Below, in pieces: positions 35,999 through 42,859 of a stretch of DNA of 64,000 nt. Location of the stretch: contig JAVEQK010000016.1 in assembly GCA_034007705.1 (NCBI GenBank), positions 1-64,000 of the forward strand, read 5' to 3'. Source of the DNA: UBA10518 sp022837185. Lineage in GTDB: Bacteria > Desulfobacterota > Desulfobulbia > Desulfobulbales > Desulfobulbaceae. Position 1 is the stretch's first letter; every line of letters begins with the position of its first letter. Below the pieces are notes generated by a model that was given only the letters and a program-made list of their open reading frames with translations, made no database searches and was not told the origin of the DNA. Both the position numbers and the translations under genes were made by a program.

Positions 35999-36309
35999 TT
36001 GCGGTCTCCTTACTCGGCCGACGGGTCAGGCAAAACGGGGTTGCGGACGCAGCTGCAGATGCCGCGGGACAACGGTCGGCGGTCGATGCCAACGGAAAAA
36101 CCCTGCAGAATACTACATGGAAAAGAGGGAGTTGAAAATCGCTTTCTCCCCGATGGACACCTTCAGCTGCAAACGGCGCCGGGAAAACCCCTGTAATCCA
36201 TCAGTTGACCACCACAGGCAGAAAAGCTGATCCTGTTTCTGCCCCCGTTCACTGCTGATCGCCATCGATCAGCTTGACAAAAACAGAGAAAGGAATACAG
36301 TAAACAGTA

Positions 36310-36323
36310 AGTAATTAATTACT
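36310..36323. promoter_or_regulatory. Palindromic TetR-type operator candidate
   Basis: AGTAATTAATTACT is a perfect 14-base palindrome, 18 bases before the start of the TetR gene. It is probably the regulator's own binding site. The rest of the 36.0-36.34 kb intergenic gap has no gene. Confidence 0.7.
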
Positions 36324-36341
36324 ATCTTCCATGGAGGCACC

Positions 36342-36950
36342 ATGCATTCACCCGCCAAACATCTCCCCGCTGAAAAACGCCGCGCCGTCACCGTCGAGAC
36401 GGTGATCGAACTGGCCGGGGAGCAGAATCCCAGCGACATCACCACCTCTGCCATCGCCCGGCGGATGGGACTGACCCAGGGCGCCCTGTTCCGGCACTTC
36501 CCCAACAAGGAAGCCATCATCGGCGCGGTGATGGAATGGGTGGCGGAGCGGCTGCTGGCCCGGGTTGAACAAGCGGCGCAAAAGCAGTCGTCCCCGCTGG
36601 CGGCGCTGGAGGCGATGTTCCTGGCCCACGTGGATTTTGTCGCCGAGCATCCCGGCATTCCCCGCATGCTGTTCGGCGAATTGCAGCGGGCCGGGGAGAC
36701 CGCTCCCAAGCTTATGGTCCGCACCCTCATTCATCGCTACGGGGAACTGCTCGGCCGAATCATCGAGCTGGGCAAGGAAAGCGGGGAACTGGACGACCGC
36801 CTCGACACCGAGGCGGCAGCCACCCTGTTTATCGGCACCATCCAGGGACTGGTGATGCAGTCCATGCTGGCCGGTGACGTACAGCGCATCCGCCGCGAGG
36901 CACCTCGGGTTTTCGGCCTCTTCCGGCGGGGCATCAGGAGGACGCCATGA
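36342..36950 (+). CDS. TetR family transcriptional regulator
   Basis: The product is 202 residues. The N-terminal helix-turn-helix is typical: TVETVIELAGEQNPSDITTSAIARRMGLTQGALFRHFPNKEAIIGAV (key elements ITTSAIARRMGLTQGALFRHF). The C-terminal ligand-binding half is helical, with an AcrR-like FGELQRAGETAP segment. It likely represses the exporter operon that begins at its own 3' end: the ATG of the HlyD gene overlaps its stop (ATGA). A palindrome at 36310 is the probable operator. The inducer is unknown. Confidence 0.92.
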   Translation: MHSPAKHLPAEKRRAVTVETVIELAGEQNPSDITTSAIARRMGLTQGALFRHFPNKEAIIGAVMEWVAERLLARVEQAAQKQSSPLAALEAMFLAHVDFVAEHPGIPRMLFGELQRAGETAPKLMVRTLIHRYGELLGRIIELGKESGELDDRLDTEAAATLFIGTIQGLVMQSMLAGDVQRIRREAPRVFGLFRRGIRRTP

Positions 36951-38098
36951 AACATTTCCCTGTCCGCGGACGCACCCTGGCCCTGCTGGCGGTTCTTGTC
37001 CCTCTGCTGGCCCTTTTTGTCTACGTTGCAGCGCGCTCCGGGCCGCTGGCGCCGGTGAAGGTCACCGTGACCGAGGTGGAGCACAGGAGCATTTCCCCGG
37101 GCCTGTTCGGCATCGGCACGGTCGAAGCGCGCTTCACCTACCGGATCGGGCCGACATTTGCCGGCCGGCTCCAGCGCCTGGATGTCGACGTGGGAGCCCG
37201 GGTACAGGCCGGGGACATTCTCGGCGAAATGGATCCGGTGGACCTTGACGACCGGCTCCGGGCCCAGCAGGCTGCCCTGCTCCGGGCCGAGGCGCAGCTG
37301 GCCGAGGCCGAAGCGCGCCGGGACCATGCCAGGGTCCAGGAGCGGCGCTACGAAGAACTGTGGCTCGCCCGCTCCGCCAGCGAGGAAACCCATGCCACCA
37401 AGCGCCAGGAGCTCCAGATTGCCGAGGCGGGACTGAAGGCGGCGACCCAGGAGCTGGCGAGGATACGCGCCGAACTGGAAGCCCTGACCGCCCAGCGCGA
37501 GAACCTGCGGCTGATCGCCCCCGCCGACGGCCTGATCACCGCCCGGGAGATCGAGCCGGGGACCACGGTGGTGGCCGGCCAGACCGTAGTGGAGATGATC
37601 GATCCGGCAAGCGTGTGGATCAATGTCCGCTTTGACCAGATCCAGGCGGGCGGCCTGGCCGCCGACCTGCCGGCGCTCATCGTCCTGCGGTCGCAGGGCG
37701 GTGCTCCGCTCGCCGGGAGCGTTCTCCGGGTGGAGCCGCTGGCGGACGCCGTGACCGAGGAAACCCTGGCCAAGGTGGTCTTCGACCGGCTGCCGGATCC
37801 CCTGCCGCCGGTCGGTGAACTGGCCGAAGTCACGGTGGCCCTGCCGGCCCTGCCCGCTGCCCCCGTGATCAGCAATGCCGCCATTCACCGCATCGACGGC
37901 CGTCTCGGCGTATGGCTGGTGACGGACGGCGAACCGCGTTTCACCCCGGTCGATCCCGGCACTTCCGACCTGGCGGGGCAGGTGGTGATCCGGGCGGGTC
38001 TCGAACCGGGAGACCGGGTCGTGGCCTACAGCGAAAAGGCCCTGCATGCCCGCAGCCGCATCCATGTGGTGGGGCAGCTGACGGAGGCGCAGCCATGA
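36947..38098 (+). CDS. HlyD/RND-type periplasmic adaptor subunit
   Basis: The product is 383 residues. One N-terminal hydrophobic anchor (about 10-27) is followed by the biotinyl-lipoyl motif GRLQRLDVDVGARVQAGDILGEMDPVDLD (core VGARVQAGDILGEMD), a long coiled-coil hairpin (about 100-190, rich in Ala/Glu/Arg) and the beta-barrel. It is a membrane-fusion protein linking an inner membrane exporter to an outer membrane channel. Four-base overlaps join it to the TetR gene upstream and the permease downstream, so the set is a single operon. Confidence 0.9.
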   Translation: MKHFPVRGRTLALLAVLVPLLALFVYVAARSGPLAPVKVTVTEVEHRSISPGLFGIGTVEARFTYRIGPTFAGRLQRLDVDVGARVQAGDILGEMDPVDLDDRLRAQQAALLRAEAQLAEAEARRDHARVQERRYEELWLARSASEETHATKRQELQIAEAGLKAATQELARIRAELEALTAQRENLRLIAPADGLITAREIEPGTTVVAGQTVVEMIDPASVWINVRFDQIQAGGLAADLPALIVLRSQGGAPLAGSVLRVEPLADAVTEETLAKVVFDRLPDPLPPVGELAEVTVALPALPAAPVISNAAIHRIDGRLGVWLVTDGEPRFTPVDPGTSDLAGQVVIRAGLEPGDRVVAYSEKALHARSRIHVVGQLTEAQP

Positions 38099-39297
38099 TC
38101 AGCCTCGCCGGACGCGACATCCTGCACGCCTGGGGCAAGTTCGTCTTCACCGGTTTCGGCCTGGGGCTGCTGATCGGCGTGACTCTGACCATGGCCGGCG
38201 TCTACCGCGGCATGGTGGACGACGCCAGGGTCCTTCTCGACAACAGCGGCGCCGACCTCTGGGTGGTGCAGAAAGACACCCTCGGCCCCTACGCCGAATC
38301 ATCAAGCATCTACGACGACGTGTGGCGGAGCGTCCGCGCCATGCCCGGGGTGGCCCGGGCCGCCGGGGTAACCTATCTTACCATGCAGGTGCGCCTGGGC
38401 GACCGCGACGTCCGGGCGATGGTGACCGGCATTGCGGCCGGGCAGCCGGGAATTCCTGGCTGGCCGCCCTATCTCGTCGCCGGCCGCCAGATCACCCGCG
38501 GCCACTACGAGGCCGTGGCCGACATCGCCGCCGGCTTCAAGCTCGGCGACCGGATCAAGATCCGCCGCAACCACTATACCGTGGTCGGCCTGACCCGGCG
38601 GATGGTCTCCTCCAACGGCGACCCCATGGTGTTCATTCCCCTGAAGGACGCCCAGGAGGCCCAGTTCCTCAAAGACAACGACGCCGTCCTGCAGCAGCGC
38701 CGCCGCACCGCCGAAAATCCCGCCTTCAACCGGCCCGGCCAGCCCGGGGTGCTGGAGGCGGTGATCGACTCCCAGGGCAGCAACCCTTATGTCAACGCCG
38801 TCCTGGTGCAGGTCGACACGGGACACCGTCCCGACGAAGTGGCCGAGGCCATCCGTCAATGGAAACGGCTGACCGTCTACACCCGGGAGCAGATGGAAGG
38901 GATTCTGGTGGGCAAGCTGATCGCCACCTCGGCGAAGCAGATCGGCATGTTCCTGGTCATCCTGGCCGTGGTCAGCGCGGCCATCGTCGCCTTCATCATC
39001 TACACCCTGACTCTGGGCAAAATCCGTGAAATAGCGGTGCTGAAACTGATCGGCACCAGGAACCGGACCATCGCCGTGATGATCCTCCAGCAGGCGGTCG
39101 CCCTGGGGGCCATCGGCTTCGTGGTCGGCAAAATCACCGCCACCTTCGGCGCCCCCCTGTTCCCCAAGTACGTGCTGTTGGAGCCGATGGACTCGGCGGC
39201 CGGATTCATAGCCGTGGTGATCATCTGCGTCCTATCGAGCATCATCGCCATCCGCGCCGCCCTGAGGGTGGACCCGGCCGAGGCCATAGGAGGCTGA
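38095..39297 (+). CDS. ABC transporter permease, FtsX/DevC/MacB type
   Basis: The product is 400 residues. TM1 (about 18-40) is followed by a large periplasmic domain (about 45-270: LWVVQKDTLGPYAESSSIYDD split as LWVVQKDTLG / PYAESSSIYDD), then three helices at about 280-395 with EIAVLKLIGTRNRTI, the FtsX coupling region. DevC and MacB-type permeases in complex with an adaptor and an outer membrane channel export lipids or small molecules. The start at 38095 overlaps the adaptor stop (ATGA), and the ATPase follows directly. The substrate is unknown. Confidence 0.9.
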   Translation: MISLAGRDILHAWGKFVFTGFGLGLLIGVTLTMAGVYRGMVDDARVLLDNSGADLWVVQKDTLGPYAESSSIYDDVWRSVRAMPGVARAAGVTYLTMQVRLGDRDVRAMVTGIAAGQPGIPGWPPYLVAGRQITRGHYEAVADIAAGFKLGDRIKIRRNHYTVVGLTRRMVSSNGDPMVFIPLKDAQEAQFLKDNDAVLQQRRRTAENPAFNRPGQPGVLEAVIDSQGSNPYVNAVLVQVDTGHRPDEVAEAIRQWKRLTVYTREQMEGILVGKLIATSAKQIGMFLVILAVVSAAIVAFIIYTLTLGKIREIAVLKLIGTRNRTIAVMILQQAVALGAIGFVVGKITATFGAPLFPKYVLLEPMDSAAGFIAVVIICVLSSIIAIRAALRVDPAEAIGG

Positions 39298-39298
39298 C

Positions 39299-40009
39299 AT
39301 GGACGGCAAGGGCATCCGCATCGAAAACCTGACCAAACGCTACGGCAGCGGGGACACCGCGGTTGACGCCCTCAAAAACGTCAACATGGGGGTGGTGCCG
39401 GGCGAGGTCGTCGGCCTCATCGGTCCCTCGGGTTCCGGCAAGAGCACTCTGCTCAAATGCCTGGGCGCGGTGATCGAGCCCACGGCCGGCCTCATGGTGC
39501 TGGGCGACGAGGTCATTTACGACGGCGGCTGGAGGGTCAGGGACATCCGCGCCCTGCGGCGGGACCGGATCGGCTTCGTCTTTCAGGCGCCCTATCTTAT
39601 CCCCTTTCTCGACGTCACCGACAATGTCGCCCTGCCCGCCATGCTGGCCGGGAGAACGAATTCCGATGCCCGCCGGCGGGCGCGGGAGCTGCTGCAGTCC
39701 CTCGATGTAGACCACCGGGCCGCGGCCATGCCTTCCCAGCTCTCCGGCGGCGAGCAGCAGCGGGTGGCCATCGCCCGGGGCCTGGTCAATCACCCCCCGG
39801 TGATCCTGGCCGACGAACCCACCGCCCCGCTGGACAGCGAACGCGCCCTGGCGGTGATCCGGATCCTCAACGAGATGGCGCGCAAATTTGAGACCGCGGT
39901 CATCGTCGTCACCCACGACGAAAAGATCATCCCCACCTTCCGGCGCATCTACAACATCCGCGACGGGGTCACCTACGAGGAGCAGGGCGAAGGCCGCAGT
40001 TTCGACTAA
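39299..40009 (+). CDS. ABC transporter ATPase, LolD/DevA-like
   Basis: The product is 236 residues. Walker A GPSGSGKS is near 44, LSGGEQQR is the ABC signature, VILADEPTAPLDS is Walker B and D-loop, and VTHDEK is the H-loop. It energises the FtsX-type permease immediately upstream; the gap is 1 base. It belongs to the MacB/LolD/DevA class that exports from the outer leaflet of the inner membrane. It is followed by an AGGAGG ribosome site with only a broken open frame. Confidence 0.92.
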   Translation: MDGKGIRIENLTKRYGSGDTAVDALKNVNMGVVPGEVVGLIGPSGSGKSTLLKCLGAVIEPTAGLMVLGDEVIYDGGWRVRDIRALRRDRIGFVFQAPYLIPFLDVTDNVALPAMLAGRTNSDARRRARELLQSLDVDHRAAAMPSQLSGGEQQRVAIARGLVNHPPVILADEPTAPLDSERALAVIRILNEMARKFETAVIVVTHDEKIIPTFRRIYNIRDGVTYEEQGEGRSFD

Positions 40010-40019
40010 GGAGGACCAT

Positions 40020-40225
40020 ATGCACACCGACGCCGATTCCACGACGCGGTCCGGCACCGCCGCAATCTGGGCGCCGCCGCCTACAACGAGGTGCTGACGG
40101 GCCGGGAAAAACCCTGCAGACCCGCCTCGAAGTGATCGACGCCCGGCCCGACCCCTGGTCAACACCCTGGCCCTGTATCTGGCCATGGGGGGGAGTGCTT
40201 GCCTGCGGCATGGAAGCGTCGTCGG
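40020..40225 (+). pseudogene. Decayed TolC/NodT-type outer membrane efflux factor, C-terminal remnant
   Basis: A strong ribosome site (AAGGAGG) at 40008-40014 precedes an ATG at 40020 that opens a short frame. The following sequence only makes sense in three frames in succession: GAAAYNEVLTGRE, then KTLQTRLEVIDAR, then LVNTLALYLAMGGS. Read together they match the C-terminal end of TolC-like proteins (AYNEG...VLDAQ...LYKALGGGW). So the fourth gene of this exporter, the outer membrane channel, has been lost by a large internal deletion and small frameshifts. The adaptor, permease and ATPase remain intact and may use a TolC encoded elsewhere. Confidence 0.6.
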
Positions 40226-40283
40226 CACGATGAGGCATCCGCCGTCTCCCAGGTTCTTCCGTGCCCGGATCCAGGTTTCCCAT

Positions 40284-40313
40284 TTGACCACGATCCATGC
40301 GTTGGAGTACACT
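40284..40313 (+). promoter_or_regulatory. Possible promoter for the LpxR-like gene
   Basis: TTGACC (40284-40289), 18 bases, TACACT (40308-40313). It lies in the 280-base gap between the TolC remnant and the ATG at 40505; apart from this I see nothing in that gap. Confidence 0.4.
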
Positions 40314-40504
40314 GGGATTGTTGTCATTCAACGGATGGAGCATGAGATGATCGGGAAAATACCCTCGATGCCGCCGGGGAAAGGGCCGGAAGCGCTCCTC
40401 GCAACCCCGGAAGGCCGACAGGGAAATCGGCAGCCACCGGCCGCCTGCGCCACCCTGCCCGCCTTTGTCTCGGCCCCGGGCCGCTGCATCTTGGTGAGCA
40501 TGAC

Positions 40505-41503
40505 ATGAAACCATGCACCGCCGCGGCAGCCCTGGTCCTGGTGAGCATAATCGCCGCAGCCCGCGCCGGGGCGGTTGAGGAGGAGCCGCCCCGGGGGACC
40601 CTCAGCTTCGTCATCGAAAACGACCTGTTTTACGATATCGACCGCCACTACACCAACGGCGTGCGGCTCATCTGGGTTCCGGACCCGCGGACAGCAACGC
40701 CGGCGTGGGCCATGAAGCTGGCCCGCCTGGCCCCGTGGTTTCCGGAAGAAGGCCTGGTTCGCCACGGCTATGCCCTCGGCCAGAGCATGTTCACCCCGGA
40801 GGATATCACCATTGTTGACCCGCCCCTCCGGGACCGTCCCTATGCCGGCTGGCTGTACACCACCATCGGCCTGGGGCTGGAAACGGGCCGGCAACTCGAC
40901 CAGTTCGCCCTGGCCGTCGGCATGGTGGGCCCGGCTTCCCTGGCCGAGCAGAGCCAGAAAATCGTCCACCGGACAATCAATTCGGACAAGCCGGAAGGCT
41001 GGGACACCCAGCTCAAAAACGAACCGGGGCTCGTCGCGACCTACCAGCGCAGCTGGCGGCAGTTCGCCGCCGCCGCCTTTTTCGGCAACGAGCTGGACCT
41101 CTCCCCCCATGCTGGTATTGTACTGGGCAACGTGTTCACCTATGCCAACGCCGGGTTGACCCTGCGCTACGGCGGACAGCTGCCCAACGACTACGGCCCG
41201 CCCCGCATTCAGCCCGGCCTGCCCGGCTCGGCGGACTTCTCGCCCCTGGCCGGTTTCGGCTGGTACCTGTTCGCCGGCGTTGACGTGCGGGCGGTGGCCC
41301 GCAACATCTTTCTCGACGGCAGCACCTTCCGCGACAGCCGCAGCGTGGACAGGGAAATCCTGGTCGGCGACCTGCAGTTCGGCATCGTCCTGGACTGGCC
41401 CGTCGTCCGTTTCAGCTACACCCACGTCTTTCGGACCAGCGAGTTCACCACCCAGCAAAACAACGACAATTTCGGCGCCATCAGCCTGTCGGTCAAATTC
41501 TGA
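40505..41503 (+). CDS. LpxR-like lipid A 3'-O-deacylase family outer membrane protein
   Basis: The product is 332 residues. The signal peptide ends near ARAGA (about 22). The DUF2219/LpxR pattern is FVIENDLFYDIDRHYTNGVRL (ENDLF and HYTNG), DRPYAGWLYTT and a beta-barrel C-terminus ending in F (AISLSVKF). LpxR removes the 3'-acyloxyacyl group of lipid A in the outer membrane and changes endotoxin structure. Conserved Asn/Asp of the END motif are present. It stands alone between two exporter operons, with a GGTGAG ribosome site before the ATG. Confidence 0.82.
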   Translation: MKPCTAAAALVLVSIIAAARAGAVEEEPPRGTLSFVIENDLFYDIDRHYTNGVRLIWVPDPRTATPAWAMKLARLAPWFPEEGLVRHGYALGQSMFTPEDITIVDPPLRDRPYAGWLYTTIGLGLETGRQLDQFALAVGMVGPASLAEQSQKIVHRTINSDKPEGWDTQLKNEPGLVATYQRSWRQFAAAAFFGNELDLSPHAGIVLGNVFTYANAGLTLRYGGQLPNDYGPPRIQPGLPGSADFSPLAGFGWYLFAGVDVRAVARNIFLDGSTFRDSRSVDREILVGDLQFGIVLDWPVVRFSYTHVFRTSEFTTQQNNDNFGAISLSVKF

Positions 41504-41517
41504 TCCCCTAATATTTC

Positions 41518-41545
41518 TTGACAACAGGTGTTGTTCATTTAAAAC
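41518..41545 (+). promoter_or_regulatory. Promoter with an overlapping dyad upstream of the HlyD-RbbA-YhhJ operon
   Basis: TTGACA (41518-41523), 16 bases, TAAAAC (41540-41545). The dyad ACAACA-GG-TGTTGT (41521-41534) overlaps the -35 and spacer, a usual repressor position. The transcript would have a long leader of about 235 bases before the ATG at 41786. No regulator gene lies next to this operon. Confidence 0.5.
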
Positions 41546-41785
41546 CTGAATCAATCATCATCTTTTGAATCAGTTCGCCATTTTATGCGGGAGGACAGCC
41601 AACCTTCCCGCGGAAAAAGTGAGAAGCGCAGGCAGAGGCGGCAAATGCCCGCCCCTGCCCGGGGGGATGCGGACAGAATTATAAATATTCTCTTCCGGGG
41701 CCCTGGCGGATTCCCGCCGCCGGGAAAACCCGGAGGGCTGTGGCGAAAAAGGCGTGGACGCGCCTGAAACCGTGGAAAATCAACG

Positions 41786-42859
41786 ATGAAGACAGAAATC
41801 GGAAAGTGGCTGCTTCGCGGCCTGTTGGTACTTGTCTTTGGGGCAGCCGCCATTCTTGCCTGGCTCCAGTATGGGACCAGGAACGAGGCCGACAGCATCG
41901 CCGGCGGCAACGGGCGCATCGAGGCGGTGGAGTTCGACGTCACCGCCAGGCTGCCTGGGCGGATCACGGAAATCACGGTGCGCGAAGGTGATTTCGTCAC
42001 CGCCGGCCAGGTGGCAGCTCGCATGGACACCGCCGCACTGGAGGCCCAACTGCGCCAGGCCGAGGCGCAGCTGCGTGAAGCGGAAAGCGGGGTCGTCACC
42101 GCCCGCAGCCAGGTGGTGCTGAGGGAGGCGGAAAAAACCGCGGCCCTGGCGCTGCTGGCCCAGCGCGAGACGGAACTCGACATCGCCCGCACCCGCCTGT
42201 CGCGCTCTTCGGTGCTGGCAAAACAAGGGGCCGCCTCCCAGCAGAAAGCAGACGACGACAGGGCCAGCGTCAAAGGGGCTGAAGCCGCCGTCAGCGCAGT
42301 GCATGCCCAGATCGCCGCCGCCGATGCGGCCATCGCCACCGCCCGTGCCCAGGTCACCGGAGCGGAATCGGCGATGGAAGCGGCAAAGGCCGCCATTGAT
42401 CGCATCCGCGCCGATATTTCCGACTGCACGCTCATTGCACCACGGGACGGCCGCATCCAGTACCTCGTGGCCCGGGAGGGTGAAGTGGTGGGCGCAGGCG
42501 GCCGGGTACTGAACATGATCGACCTGGCCGATGTATATATGACGTTCTTCCTGCCCACGGCCCAGGCGGGCAGGATTGCCCTGGGCGGCGAGGTGCGGCT
42601 GGTGCTTGACGCCGCGCCCGGGTACGTGATCCCGGCAACAGTGTCCTTTGTCGCCGACGTCGCCCAGTTTACGCCCAAAACCGTGGAAACCGCGGAAGAA
42701 AGAGAAAAACTCATGTTCCGGGTCCGGGCCGCCATTCCGCCCGAACTGCTCAGAAAGCACATCCTGCGGGTCAAGACCGGGCTGCCGGGCATGGCCTATG
42801 TCCGGCTTGACCCGGCGGTTCCGTGGCCGGCCCACCTGCAGGTGAACGTGCCCCAATGA
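41786..42859 (+). CDS. HlyD family adaptor (YhiI-like)
   Basis: The product is 357 residues. A membrane anchor (about 8-27), the lipoyl motif LPGRITEITVREGDFVTAGQVAARMD (core VREGDFVTAGQVAARMD) and a long coiled coil at about 85-215 define an adaptor. EFDVTARLPGRI and the coiled-coil length resemble E. coli YhiI and YbhG, whose genes also sit directly before a fused ABC protein. The ATGA overlap with the next gene shows co-translation. Export substrate unknown. Confidence 0.9.
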   Translation: MKTEIGKWLLRGLLVLVFGAAAILAWLQYGTRNEADSIAGGNGRIEAVEFDVTARLPGRITEITVREGDFVTAGQVAARMDTAALEAQLRQAEAQLREAESGVVTARSQVVLREAEKTAALALLAQRETELDIARTRLSRSSVLAKQGAASQQKADDDRASVKGAEAAVSAVHAQIAAADAAIATARAQVTGAESAMEAAKAAIDRIRADISDCTLIAPRDGRIQYLVAREGEVVGAGGRVLNMIDLADVYMTFFLPTAQAGRIALGGEVRLVLDAAPGYVIPATVSFVADVAQFTPKTVETAEEREKLMFRVRAAIPPELLRKHILRVKTGLPGMAYVRLDPAVPWPAHLQVNVPQ

